A stretch of DNA of 64,000 nucleotides from Spraguea lophii (GCA_001887945.1 LDOQ01000088.1:1-64000); one strand, 5' to 3'; shown: positions 31,392 through 42,006, counted from the stretch's first letter. Numbers and translations are program-made. The notes: generated by a model not told the origin, from the letters alone.

Positions 31392-31700
31392 ATGTCTGCC
31401 ATTACTATTGATAAAAATAAAATATTGCTAAAACTAAAGGTAACACCAAATGCTAAAAAATCAATGTTTGTAGAAATAGATAAAGAAGTTCATGTAAAGG
31501 TAAGTTTATTTAATTAGATAAATTCTCAACCCGAGAAAAATGAAGCAAATAAAGAAATAATAGAAATACTGAGTAAAATTTTTAGAATAAAAAAAAATAT
31601 GATAAAAATTGTTCATGGAGTGAAATCAAGAAATAAGATCATAGAATTAGAAATTATTATGGAAGAGGATAAAGTTATTGAGATTTTAAATAATTTCTAA
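31392..31700 (+). CDS. DUF167/UPF0235 protein, two exons with an 18-nt intron
   Basis: Exon 1 is 31392-31499 and exon 2 is 31518-31700, giving 96 residues. The start was chosen for 'acacccATG' at 31392; another ATG lies 12 nt upstream in frame. The product matches the YggU/C15orf40 family: LLKLKVTPNAKKS near the N-terminus, EKNEANKEI (family x-G-x-A-N-x-x-L) in the middle and HGVKSRNKIIEL (G-x-K-S-R-x-K) towards the end. Without intron removal the frame stops at TAG 31515-31517; with removal, the spacing between VHVK and EAN equals that of the human homologue. The molecular function of the family is unknown. Confidence 0.72.
31500..31517 (+). other. candidate 18-nt spliceosomal intron
   Basis: The sequence gtaagtttatttaattag has the consensus 5' splice site GTAAGT, a TTTAAT branch-like motif and a 3' AG almost adjacent to it, as in other microsporidian introns. 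It is a multiple of three but contains an in-frame TAG, so retention truncates the protein. Confidence 0.6.
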
Positions 31701-31729
31701 AATAAATATTTAGGTAATAGATATTTTAT

Positions 31730-34642
31730 TTATTCTTCTATTTCTTCTATCAGTTGTTCTTCTGTATTTTTTCCATTCTTTTTGTTATAATATTTCAAAC
31801 GACTCATTTTCTTAAAAGATTCAATTACTCTCAATTCGCTGTTTAATTCACTGTATAGTTTCCTCCAACCATTAGCTGTTTTTTCAACTCTTCGCCTTTC
31901 TAAATTTCTTACAATTTCGAAAAATGGTATTATTGACAAAGCAACAAAAACAGAAAGAATCCATAAACTAAAGGATAATGGTTTAGTTCCAAAGATAACA
32001 CCTAATTCTTGAACAATAACTATTTGCAATACTACAGAAATAACGTTAACAGTCAAGTATATCTTATTTGCTGTTATGGCAGAAAAAGGACTTCTGTGAA
32101 TATCGATTGATCTTGCATTTATTTGGTTAAAAATCTGCAAGAAGAAGAATGTATTAAATATAAATGTTTTGGATGCACCAAAGAGTATTAGAACAATCAT
32201 AACTAAATATTGATACAGTACTGTAGATGCCATAAACAATTTCATGTAATTTGTAATTATTGGAGTGTTTACAGATTCAGGACTTCTTAAAAACAATTGA
32301 TTTGTTGGTTGATCTGTCGATAGCGATAAGGCTGAAAAACTATCCATATAAAGATTAATCCAAAGTATTTGTAATGGATTTAAAATCTGTTCAGAATAAA
32401 AAATGGTGCTTAATGCCACAACACCAAGCGCTGCGCCAGTCACACTTAATTGAAATTGGATAAATTTTCTAATAGAATCGTTAATGCATCTTCCCCAAGA
32501 AACCACTTTTAACAATGAAAAGAAATCATCATTAAGGATTACTACTGAAGCTGCTTCTTGAGCAACATCACTACCAGACATTCCCATAGCAAATCCCACA
32601 TTAGCTAATTTTAATGCAGGACCGTCATTTGTTCCATCACCAGTAACTGCGACAATATTTCCCTGGTTTTGCAACAGTTGAACAAATCTCCTTTTATCAT
32701 CGGGTTGTGCTCTTGCGATCACTCTTATAGAATGAATATCTTTCAATAATTCTTCGTCTGTTTTATTTCTCATATCTTCTCCTTTTATACACTTATACGA
32801 TGAACTTAAAATCCCAGTCTTTCTTCCAAGATATTTTGCCATTTCCATATTATCTCCTGTTAACATTACCAAATTTATTCCAGCTGTTTTGAATAAATCA
32901 ATTTGCTCATAAATATTTTTTCTCAATGGATCTTCAAACGAGATAGAACATAAGAATATAGGATCAGCGGCTTCTAAATGTATACTATTTTCATCTATAA
33001 TATCTAAATATTGATAACACATAGAGATTGTTCTCAAACAATTCTTATTAGATGTTTCTAAAAAATGTAATATTTCATCCCGTTCAATATCAACAACTTT
33101 TCCCGTTACATCCATTTTGCTACATTGATCAATTATTATTTCACTCGCACCTTTAAATAATACCAAATACTTTCCGTTATGTTTTACTATTGTAGACATG
33201 TATTTAGATTTAGAATCAAATTCCTTACGTTTCACAGCTTTCATTTTTCTCCTCAGAATTTTATAATCTATATTATCATCAATCAAGTATTCCAAGAGTG
33301 CACATTCTATCCGATTTCCAATGAATATACCATCTTTGTTTATAAACGCTGTAGAATTTAAAATTGAATTAAAAACCATGAGATCAGAAAAATGATTAGC
33401 ATGTATTGTTATTTCATTATGTATTGTAGAAAGATTATGTATATTTTTATCTGTATATATTCTTGTAATTCGTAAAACGTTATGCGTTAACGTACCAGTT
33501 TTATCTGTACATAAATAATTTGTATTATTCATGATTTCACATGCTGCCATATCTCTCACCAAACTTTTTTGTTTAAGCATTCTTTTTGTTCCAAATGATA
33601 AAGCCAATGTTATTGCAATAGGAAGCCCTTCAGGAATGGCCATTGCAGCTAATGCTATTGATTCAATAAATATTTCTAATACGTAATCTATTTTGAATAT
33701 TCTTCTAACAAAAAATAATTTCAATAATTGAGCAATAAATAATATGATAGAAATATAAATAGCCTTCATAGCAATATTACTTGTTAAAACTTCTATTTTT
33801 TCTTGTAATGGAGTATTCTTTCTTTCAACCTCAAGACTCTTTAGTATTTTACCCTTAAAAGAGTTTTCACCAACACAAATAACCATAGCCCTTCCTAATC
33901 CATCCATAACATAGCTTCCGGACATGAGAAATAGATGATTAATATTTTTTTCTATACCTTCTACTTCTCCTGTTACTAATGATTCATCACAAAAGAGTGG
34001 ATTTTTAGAAACGAGAATACAATCAGCAGGAATTAAATCACCAGCTTCTAAATAAACAATATCACCTACAGTAATATCACTTATGTGTATAGTTTCAAGA
34101 TTCTTATTTTTATATATTTTAATGAGCTTCTCCGTTTTTTTCTTTTCTAAATTTCTAAATAATATTTCTTGAGAATATTCATTTATCGTACCAACCAAAA
34201 CAATAATCACGACAGCGACCAAGATACTCACACCTTCAACAACTCCAAATTTCTCACCCGATAAAAACATCTTTCCAATACCAATAGCTATTGAAAACAT
34301 TGCAGCAATCGTTAAAATTATTAAAGTTTTATCATTCATATTACTTTTTAAAATATTTATAAATGTTTTCTGTGATTTTAATTGCACATCATTCTCTCCA
34401 AAAACCTTTCTATTTAATATTTTATACGCCTCCTCAACATTATGTACTTTCTGCTTCATATCTGACATTTTAGCAAACAATATTTTTGTATCATCTATCT
34501 TACATACACCATTTTCCAAATCTATATACAACAAATTAGCAAGATCCTCTAAAGAAATTATCCTGTTCTGGTATATAAGCTCCTTATTGTTAAACATATT
34601 TACTAAATCTTCATTAGTAATACTAAAAAAATCATCTTCCAT
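31730..34642 (-). CDS. PMC1: P-type Ca2+-ATPase, plasma-membrane (P2B/PMC1) type
   Basis: A 970-residue pump. Features in order: cytosolic N-terminus, membrane helices 1-2 (about 103-160), actuator domain with SLVTGEVEG (221-229), helices 3-4 with the calcium-site motif PEGLP (337-341), phosphorylated aspartate D380 in CDKTGTLT, nucleotide domain with KGASE, MLTGDN, the hinge TGDGTNDGPAL, then about six C-terminal helices and a basic tail. P2B pumps export Ca2+ from the cytosol or load an internal store. The actuator motif is TGEV rather than TGES, although the catalytic Glu is kept. The start lacks CCC but has a GGG tract 11 nt upstream. Confidence 0.94.
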   Translation of the reverse strand: MEDDFFSITNEDLVNMFNNKELIYQNRIISLEDLANLLYIDLENGVCKIDDTKILFAKMSDMKQKVHNVEEAYKILNRKVFGENDVQLKSQKTFINILKSNMNDKTLIILTIAAMFSIAIGIGKMFLSGEKFGVVEGVSILVAVVIIVLVGTINEYSQEILFRNLEKKKTEKLIKIYKNKNLETIHISDITVGDIVYLEAGDLIPADCILVSKNPLFCDESLVTGEVEGIEKNINHLFLMSGSYVMDGLGRAMVICVGENSFKGKILKSLEVERKNTPLQEKIEVLTSNIAMKAIYISIILFIAQLLKLFFVRRIFKIDYVLEIFIESIALAAMAIPEGLPIAITLALSFGTKRMLKQKSLVRDMAACEIMNNTNYLCTDKTGTLTHNVLRITRIYTDKNIHNLSTIHNEITIHANHFSDLMVFNSILNSTAFINKDGIFIGNRIECALLEYLIDDNIDYKILRRKMKAVKRKEFDSKSKYMSTIVKHNGKYLVLFKGASEIIIDQCSKMDVTGKVVDIERDEILHFLETSNKNCLRTISMCYQYLDIIDENSIHLEAADPIFLCSISFEDPLRKNIYEQIDLFKTAGINLVMLTGDNMEMAKYLGRKTGILSSSYKCIKGEDMRNKTDEELLKDIHSIRVIARAQPDDKRRFVQLLQNQGNIVAVTGDGTNDGPALKLANVGFAMGMSGSDVAQEAASVVILNDDFFSLLKVVSWGRCINDSIRKFIQFQLSVTGAALGVVALSTIFYSEQILNPLQILWINLYMDSFSALSLSTDQPTNQLFLRSPESVNTPIITNYMKLFMASTVLYQYLVMIVLILFGASKTFIFNTFFFLQIFNQINARSIDIHRSPFSAITANKIYLTVNVISVVLQIVIVQELGVIFGTKPLSFSLWILSVFVALSIIPFFEIVRNLERRRVEKTANGWRKLYSELNSELRVIESFKKMSRLKYYNKKNGKNTEEQLIEEIEE

Positions 34643-35480
34643 TATGATAGCCCTAAACGATAAATTTAAAAATAATCTGACACATAATATAAAACAAATC
34701 AGTAAGAAAATTTATCAAATTTGATTTATTAAATATATTAATTCATAGAATTTATAAACCTATTTAATATGTTTACAAAATTTTTAATCTATTCCCATCT
34801 ACAAACATTAAAAAAGGAGATGAAAACACAAATTTTGATTTAAAAATTTTTTCATTTAAAAAGGAAATTCTATTTTTTGATTTATAAACAAAAACAAAAT
34901 TTTCCTAACAAATATTTCTATAATTAGAAACTGTTTTTTTAAAAATTTTAAAACTTTTGGAAAATCTTTATAATTCGATCCTAACTCCGAAAAGAATAAA
35001 TACAAAAATCTTATAATCTTTCATAATTCAATCATTATTGAGAACAATGAAAAGTAAATATTTTAAATATAAGACAGGTAGATAAATATTTGATAATCTA
35101 GCTTATATACATATTTTACGAAAAACTAATCTATTATACCTAAAGAATGTTTGAATAATATTTTCGCATAATTTATATCAATTAAAAAATTTATATATGA
35201 AATAATATTAAATATTATTGAGGTTAGAAATAACATTTACATCATCTACATATTTTTGACATTCTAAATCATAAAGAAAAATAAAGTTAATCTATATATG
35301 TAGTGAATCCTAAAATATAAAATAAATAAATTAATGAAGCAATAACAGGTGGAAGTAGATTGGAATTAACTAAAAATATTTAATTATAAATAAAGTTTTA
35401 TGAAAAGATTAAAATTATAGAAGAAATATTTAAATATGATAAAATAATTTATTTTTATATTTTTTGGTAATAATAAATAT
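34643..35480. other. intergenic spacer
   Basis: AT-rich spacer between two minus-strand genes. No gene, RNA or repeat copy seen. Confidence 0.5.
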
Positions 35481-36056
35481 TTAATTAAATGTATGATTTT
35501 CTTTATTATCTGCTTCTATTTCATCCATTATTTTTATTGGATTAAAATTAGGAAATTCTACATAAAATCTCCAATTAAAATCAACGATCAATTCTTCATC
35601 TATCTTTGTAATATTCAGATATCCCTTTCTTTTCATTGTATTTATAAATCCAATTAAATCATAATTTTTCAATTTTTCGGATTTACTTAATATTTTTATC
35701 AATCTTGGATGGCCTACATGATCTCCTTCTGTAAATATTATAGTAAATATTAAAATCATAAGTTTTAAATCAAAATCGTTTATCTCCACTTTTATTTTTT
35801 TTACATGTTCATTATTATTTTTAACTAAAAAATATTTTTCTGCATTTACATAACTTTGTGGAACCATACAATCTATCCCAACCAAAGTAATTCCTAGTTC
35901 TTCGAATTTTTCTGCTACTTTCTGTATTGTAGACGGGTAATCAGTTTTACTTATTTTAAATTCACTAGATATATTTCTTCTAATAGACCTAATTCCTTTT
36001 TTATGACTTTCAATAATATATCTAACAATCTGTCCTATTTCTACTTCTTTATCCAT
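35481..36056 (-). CDS. NSE3: MAGE-domain protein, Nse3-like
   Basis: A 191-residue protein compatible with a short MAGE homology domain of two winged helices. The N-terminal VRYIIESHKKGIRSIRRNISSEF corresponds to the first MAGE helices, the central FDLKLMILIFTIIFTEGDHVGHPRLIKIL to the conserved region that in animals reads L-x-x-I-x-x-x-I-x-x-x-G, and the C-terminal WRFYVEFPNF to the closing strand. In single-celled eukaryotes the MAGE protein is Nse3, part of the SMC5/6 complex with Nse1 and Nse4. At 191 aa it is shorter than yeast Nse3 (303 aa). The match is by pattern only. Confidence 0.58.
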   Translation of the reverse strand: MDKEVEIGQIVRYIIESHKKGIRSIRRNISSEFKISKTDYPSTIQKVAEKFEELGITLVGIDCMVPQSYVNAEKYFLVKNNNEHVKKIKVEINDFDLKLMILIFTIIFTEGDHVGHPRLIKILSKSEKLKNYDLIGFINTMKRKGYLNITKIDEELIVDFNWRFYVEFPNFNPIKIMDEIEADNKENHTFN

Positions 36057-36630
36057 GGCTTGTTTTTTTTAAAAAAAATATAATCTGGATTGTCGGTGTT
36101 TTAAAACAATATTTTATTTTTGTTTTCTACAAGAATAGGAGAACCCCTTTCACCCACCTATTACTAAGGCTTGCAATTATTATATTTCACTAATAATAAG
36201 ATTCAAATATATTGTGTAAAGATACCGAGATCCTTTTACCTTCTAAAACCACATCTGAAGAATAATATTTTATATTTTCATTTAAATGGTTGTAATTGGA
36301 TATTCTCCAATAGAATTTTAAATATCCTTTTTTTAAAATATTATTTTTTTAACAAAATTGTATGTTATTAAAGATAATTATTTTACAATTTATTTTTTTA
36401 ATAATACACAACAAGTATTTACTATTATTTCTAAAAAAAGCAATTGGTATTATAATCAACCGAATGAAATTTCCTTTCTTTTAATAAAATATCCAATTTT
36501 CTATATCGTAAATCTTTGTTTTAAAATGAACAAATAATTATAATTTTATTAATATGTCATAATTTGTCGTCAATGTCACTTTTAGTTGATATTCCTTTTT
36601 GATTTTATCAAGAAAATTTCGTACCCATCT
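36057..36630. other. divergent intergenic spacer
   Basis: AT-rich DNA between the Nse3-like and hydrolase starts. A 66-codon open frame at 36171-36371 has no CCC context and a chance-like composition; I do not call it. Confidence 0.5.
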
Positions 36631-37728
36631 ATGATCAAGTATTTTGCGTTGCTACTTCCGCTAATATTATTCTATCCATTCTTTGGACTACCATTTGTAA
36701 TATTCTATTATATTGTATATTTTTATAATTGTCGGAAACCCAAAATAATTTCATCTAACGACTCTTTAGACAGACAATTTTTAGAAAAGAGATTTTTCCC
36801 ATTTATTTTAGGTTTTAATTTTGTATTGCAAACTCTTATTGATAAATTCAGATTCATTAAAGAAAAAAGAAATATGTTTTATTTAACGAATAACGATGGT
36901 GGTAGGTTTTCTGTGACTGTATCAGAGAATGAAACACTTGAAAATATTATAATAATCCATGGCTTTGCTAGCTCCTGTGATTCTACATATGTTGTAAATT
37001 TTGAAAAGAAATTAAAAGAAAATAATTATAGAGTATTTTGTATGAATATGAGAGGTGTTCAATGTGAGTTAGAAACACCCGAATTCTTTCATATTGGTTA
37101 TACAAAGGATTTGAAGTTTTTGATAGAATATATTATAGAAAATTATCAAGGAAATATTTCTTTGTTAGGATTCAGTCTAGGCGGTTCTTGGATAACAAAA
37201 TTTCTAGGAGAATATTCCGATAAAAATTTTATGAAAAGAATAAAATGTGGTATGGCTATCTCATCGCCGTTGGATTTTCATCACATATCAAAATTGGAAA
37301 CCAATCTTCTCCACAAATTAACTATTAACAGAATAGTAGCCAACAAACTAAAACAATTCATTCTAAAATATCCTATAATCTACAAACATTGCAATCTATC
37401 GGAAAACGATGTACAAAATTTATCAATTACACAGGATATAGATGAAAATATAACAATGAAAATATTTAATTATTCCACGATGGAAGAATATTACATAAAA
37501 AATAGTGCAGTAACAAATATGCATCTAATAAATAAACCAGTGCTTATTATAATCTCTGAAGATGATATGGTATCACCACTTAACAAAAAAATATTAAAAG
37601 CTTGTGAAAATAATAAAAATATAATATTAGTGATAACAAAAAGAGGTGGGCATATAGGATTTTATGGCAATGATTTGTCGCAATCTTATATAGAAGGTGC
37701 AGTCTTGGATTTTTTAAAATATCATTGA
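36631..37728 (+). CDS. membrane-anchored alpha/beta hydrolase (ABHD1/3, EMB8/YheT type)
   Basis: A 365-residue protein from the ATG at 36631, which has 'acccatctATG'; the open frame runs further upstream only to a TTG. The N-terminus carries two hydrophobic segments (about 4-32). The hydrolase core has the oxyanion strand IIIIHGFAS (107-114), the nucleophile elbow GFSLGG with S182, acid EDD in ISEDDMVSP, and the catalytic His in GGHIGF near the C-terminus. The MRGV segment and overall order match the ABHD1/2/3 and yeast Eht1/Eeb1 family of lipases, esterases and acyltransferases. Likely lipid or acyl-ester turnover at a membrane; substrate unknown. Confidence 0.88.
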   Translation: MIKYFALLLPLILFYPFFGLPFVIFYYIVYFYNCRKPKIISSNDSLDRQFLEKRFFPFILGFNFVLQTLIDKFRFIKEKRNMFYLTNNDGGRFSVTVSENETLENIIIIHGFASSCDSTYVVNFEKKLKENNYRVFCMNMRGVQCELETPEFFHIGYTKDLKFLIEYIIENYQGNISLLGFSLGGSWITKFLGEYSDKNFMKRIKCGMAISSPLDFHHISKLETNLLHKLTINRIVANKLKQFILKYPIIYKHCNLSENDVQNLSITQDIDENITMKIFNYSTMEEYYIKNSAVTNMHLINKPVLIIISEDDMVSPLNKKILKACENNKNIILVITKRGGHIGFYGNDLSQSYIEGAVLDFLKYH

Positions 37729-37864
37729 ATATTAAAATTAATTAAATTTTATGATATAAGAAAGATTTTTAAATTTCCTTCTTTTACTATTAAAACATTT
37801 CATATTAAATTTAAAAAAAATATATTAAAAAAATATGTTGAATGAATGATAGTTAGAAAATATA

Positions 37865-38200
37865 ACTTGATTATACCATGTACAATGATTCTGTTACCAG
37901 ATTAAAGTAATACTTAGATATTGTAATTACAACCTTCTTATTAATTTATTACTTAATTAACATTATACCAAGAAAAAAGCAAGAATCTTATTAGGGTATA
38001 AGAGCAGTGTTTAATCTACGCTTGAATTCCTAACATCTTTGAATATAAGATAAAAAGAGATTAATACATGCATGTGGCGGAATCTGTTAATACTTGTATA
38101 TTGCATGCTTTAAAAAATTAAATAGCTTAAACTATAATATACAGTCAACGAACAGAACACACATTATAATTAAAATGTTATTATCTAAAAAATTAAAATT
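37865..38200 (+). repeat. SINE-like repeat, copy G (diverged, head missing)
   Basis: Plus-strand relic. 'accagattaaagtaat' at 37898 matches the same block of copy F, 'acattataccaagaaaaaagcaagaatcttatta' matches the 'atattatatcaaaaaagatattagaatcttatta' block, and 'ttaatacatgcatgtggcggaatctgttaatacttgta' matches copy C. The tail 'ataattaaaatgttattat' is shared with copy E. The tRNA-like head is not recognisable. Confidence 0.6.
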
Positions 38201-38421
38201 TATTTCTACAATGACAGCAGAATAAAACAGCTATTTAGAAAAAATAAATATAAAAACATATTCTACGAACACATACTTAATATAAAAACATATTTAATAT
38301 TATAATGTAATATATTATATTATGAAAATCATAACATATTATTATCTATATTATTATTTAATAAATATTTTTGTCTTTTCTTTAAACTAAGTATTTATAT
38401 ACCCTAACAGTATAAAAGTAA

Positions 38422-40800
38422 ATGAAACAAAAAATGACCTTCTTAGATATTAGAGCTATAATAAATGAACTTCAAAAGAAATCATATTACATAAATAATA
38501 TATATTCTGAAGATAATAAAATATTTTATTTTAAATTAACAGCATATAAAGATAACAGCATAAAAAATGAGAAGAATAATAGCATAGATGAAAAAACAAT
38601 AAATAAAAATCTCGAAAAAATATGCATAAAAGATTCAAATACGAGTTTAAACAAAGATAGTGTAAATAGACAATCACTACTTTTAATAGAGCCTGGTGTA
38701 CGTATGCATTTGACTAAGGAACATAAATGTACAAGAATTACATCCTTTACACAACAGCTTAGAAAATATTTTAAAAGAAGTAAAATAGAAATAAGACAAT
38801 TAGGATTGGATAGAGTAATAGAGATAAAGACACTTAATTATAATAATACGGGTGATGAAAATGAAGATAAAAATAATGTTAATAATATTATAATAGAAAT
38901 GTATCATAAAGGAAATGTATTGATATTAGAAAATAATAAAATTGTTTCAATGTTAAGACAGGAGAAAGATGATAAAGAAGATAATAATGTTATAAATGTA
39001 TTGGATAATATTTATATAAGAAATGAAGTATCGTTAAATTATTCATATTTAAATTTCTTAAAAAAATATTCTTTAGAAAATATTACAGTGAAAGAATTCA
39101 TAAAATTATTAAAAGAGAAAGGTAAAGAATATTTTTCATTGGATAATTATGTTTATAATGTATTGAGTAAAGAACTTATGAAATATTTAAATAATATGAA
39201 TAATGATATTATCATAGAGAATAATATTATAATCAAAATAGATAATTATTTTAAAGAAATAATAAATAGAATAAATAATGTTAATGAAGGAGGAATTATT
39301 AAAGAGAAATATTATTATCCTGTAATAGAAGATAATAAAGATAAAGCTGATAAGAATATATTACATATTACAGAAAAAGAATATTTTTATAACAATTTAT
39401 CTTCGGATAGCATCATAAAAGGATATAATCCAAATAAAAACAATATAAATATTATAAGCAATAGTTTTAATGTTCTTTTAGATATATTTTATTCTTATAG
39501 AACTGTAAAAGCTGTAAAAAAGGATAAGACACAGAATATTGTAGACAAACAGAAATTAAGAGTAAATACTCTTATAAAAAATATTGAAGAAATGAGAAAA
39601 GTTACAGATATTATGGAATACAATAAATATGAAATAGAAAGTTTTCTTAATCATGTAATAGATCTTATGAAAGTGGATTGGCAGTATTCTATAGATTTTA
39701 TAAAATCTTACAATGGGAATATGGTTATTAAGAAATATAAATTAGAAAAGAAAATAATTAATGTTAATATAGAAGGTATGGATATAGAATTGAAATTAGA
39801 AGGAAAAAATATATTTTATAGTAATTTAACAAAATATTATGATAGTATAAAGAAAAAGACAGACAAATTAAATAAAACTAAAAAATACATAGAAGGTATT
39901 TGCAACAATGAAAATAATATAAAGAAAGGTAAAAAGAAAGATATAAGAATTCCTTTGAAGGGAACAAAAGCTAAACATAATATAAATTGGTATGAAAAAT
40001 TTTATTGGTATAAAATCTATCATAAAAATAAAGAGATAATATTTATAGCTGGAAGAAACAGAGAACAGAATGATAGAATAGTGAATTATTATTTAAAAGA
40101 AAAATATTTATATTTTCATAGTGAAGTACAAGGAAGTAGTGTTGTATGTATTTATGGAGATAATAACAATACCAATGAAATAATAGAAAATATAAACACC
40201 AATACTATCAGATCTAATGAATTAAAAAATCATAACAATGATAAAATAATTAATGATAATACCAAACACACCGATGAAATAAATCTTTATGAAAGATTAA
40301 TTCTGATAGGAGGACAAATGGCTTTAGTATTTTCCGGTGCATGGAAATCTAAGCGTTTAGTTTCCTCTAATGTTGTTCTTGGAGAACAAGTCAGTCGATC
40401 AAAAGAGAGTGGTGAGAGTGGTAGAGGATATATACTTAGAGGTAAAAGAAGAAATGTAGGAATATTAAGTTTGGAATATGGTATAACCTTGGTAAAAGTT
40501 TATAAAGAAAATAAAAACGATTCAAATGAAAAAGATTATTATTTCTTACCTATGAGTCTTCCGTGGTTTGAAATAAAAAATAACAATAGTAATTCCAATG
40601 AAGAACCAAATATACCTATAAACCATTTTAGAATAAGATTAGTATGTGGTACAACAAAACGAAGCATTCTTATATCACAAATACTGGATCTATTCTATAA
40701 ACAATGTAAAACAGATACAGAAAAAATAAAAGTAAGAGAAATAGATGAACAAATGGTCAATAATGTATTAATGAGTGATACCAGAATAGGTAAAGAATAA
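38422..40800 (+). CDS. RQC2: Rqc2/NEMF/Tae2 ribosome quality-control factor
   Basis: A 792-residue protein with NFACT architecture. The NFACT-N part begins MKQKMTFLDIRAIINEL, followed by LLLIEPGVRMHLT and IIIEMYHKGNVLILE. A long helical middle region follows. The NFACT-R domain holds WYEKFYWYKIYHKNKEIIFIAGRN and LILIGGQMALVFSGAW, and a C-terminal lobe follows. Rqc2 binds stalled 60S subunits carrying peptidyl-tRNA, recruits Listerin/Ltn1 and adds CAT tails. It is shorter than yeast Tae2 (1038 aa) and contains several Asn/Lys/Asp-rich inserts (about 45-85, 200-260 and 590-630). A CCC tract lies about 20 nt before the ATG. Confidence 0.94.
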   Translation: MKQKMTFLDIRAIINELQKKSYYINNIYSEDNKIFYFKLTAYKDNSIKNEKNNSIDEKTINKNLEKICIKDSNTSLNKDSVNRQSLLLIEPGVRMHLTKEHKCTRITSFTQQLRKYFKRSKIEIRQLGLDRVIEIKTLNYNNTGDENEDKNNVNNIIIEMYHKGNVLILENNKIVSMLRQEKDDKEDNNVINVLDNIYIRNEVSLNYSYLNFLKKYSLENITVKEFIKLLKEKGKEYFSLDNYVYNVLSKELMKYLNNMNNDIIIENNIIIKIDNYFKEIINRINNVNEGGIIKEKYYYPVIEDNKDKADKNILHITEKEYFYNNLSSDSIIKGYNPNKNNINIISNSFNVLLDIFYSYRTVKAVKKDKTQNIVDKQKLRVNTLIKNIEEMRKVTDIMEYNKYEIESFLNHVIDLMKVDWQYSIDFIKSYNGNMVIKKYKLEKKIINVNIEGMDIELKLEGKNIFYSNLTKYYDSIKKKTDKLNKTKKYIEGICNNENNIKKGKKKDIRIPLKGTKAKHNINWYEKFYWYKIYHKNKEIIFIAGRNREQNDRIVNYYLKEKYLYFHSEVQGSSVVCIYGDNNNTNEIIENINTNTIRSNELKNHNNDKIINDNTKHTDEINLYERLILIGGQMALVFSGAWKSKRLVSSNVVLGEQVSRSKESGESGRGYILRGKRRNVGILSLEYGITLVKVYKENKNDSNEKDYYFLPMSLPWFEIKNNNSNSNEEPNIPINHFRIRLVCGTTKRSILISQILDLFYKQCKTDTEKIKVREIDEQMVNNVLMSDTRIGKE

Positions 40801-40984
40801 AATAAAATATTTATTAAACTATAATATTTTATAATCTATTTAAGATTCTTATAAACTATAGGTATATAATGAATATAAATTTAATTGTCTTAAATTATCT
40901 TTATTAAATTGGTTTCAATTAAGTGTTTTGGTGATTCTCTTGTTTTTACTTGTATATTGATTACATGAAAATTTAATTTTATTT
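40801..40984. other. intergenic spacer
   Basis: Short AT-rich spacer before repeat copy H; nothing seen. Confidence 0.4.
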
Positions 40985-41440
40985 AATAACACTATAATTA
41001 TTATGAAAACATTCCTATTGATTATGGTCAACCATTGTCTGAGACCACTGGTTTCTTAACGAACAAATAACTCGTATTAACTACCTTTATTACGTATATA
41101 CATTAATTCCATTCTATTTTGTATTTTAGAGTGCTGTAATTTTATGTATTGTGCAATCATCATTCTATTCTCCTTAATAAAATTCCAACCTTCTTTTTGG
41201 TATAATAGTGACTCAGTAATAAATTAATAGAGAGGTGTAACTATATCAATTAAACATTAATTTAATATGTAATGGAATTATTATATAAGGTATGATCAAA
41301 ATAAGTCATTGGACCATCTGAACATTTTTTTACCTTTTTAATTTTTTTGAAATTTTTCTGAATAAAGTATTCGAGCGTTGGGCGTGTAATTTGGTCACCA
41401 TCCTACAACCACTAGCTTAAACAGGCTAAATATTATTTTG
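40985..41440 (-). repeat. SINE-like repeat, copy H
   Basis: Minus-strand copy. The head on the minus strand (about 41430-41360) reads 'ttaagctagtggttgtaggatggtgaccaaatta' then a decayed B box 'gctcgaatac'. Body landmarks 'ccaaccttctttttggtataata' and 'gattgcacaatacat' (complement) are shared with copies D and F. The 3' end near 40990-41050 holds 'tggtcaaccattgtctgag', matching copy D. Confidence 0.75.
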
Positions 41441-41826
41441 TATAGGAAATAAAAAATCATAACTTATACGTTAATTTTTTTATCTATAAAATATTTTAAA
41501 ACAAATTATTTCTAGATTTTAATTTTCTTAATATCATATAACTTATTACCTTAAACATATTATGATTCGTTATATTTATATCTAATCAAAAATTATATTA
41601 TATATTTGTAACCAACTGTCTTTTAGAAATAATATTCTATCATTTTTATTTATCGTATATAATCATTTGAATATATTTCATATAAAATCTAAATAAAAAA
41701 TCCAAATATTCTACTCATTTAGAATTTACTAATTTCCAATCTTTTTAAGGTGTTCAATAAAGAAAAAATGTTTTTTATTTATTACACATACAACATCCTC
41801 TCTTTTATAATATCACACAATCTCAT

Positions 41827-41907
41827 ACAATATGAATATCTTACAATACTTATACAATATGAATATCTTACAATACTTATATAATATGAATAACATGCAA
41901 TGCTTAT
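41827..41907. repeat. 27-bp tandem repeat, three copies
   Basis: The first two copies (41827-41853, 41854-41880) are identical; the third (41881-41907) has a few changes. The unit starts acaatatgaatatc. It lies about 100 bp upstream of the cofilin gene. Confidence 0.85.
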
Positions 41908-42006
41908 ACAAATAAAACAATAAACATATTTTTGATATGATTAATAAATTTATGATTTTTTTCCTGATATTTTTATATTTTATGAACAAAATAATTATTT
42001 ACCCAT

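Noticed and set aside
31392..31700. A longer intron ending at the AG of 'cccgag' (31535)
   Set aside because: It would also keep frame but would delete six residues that the family normally has between the VHVK strand and the EAN motif; the 18-nt version restores spacing exactly.
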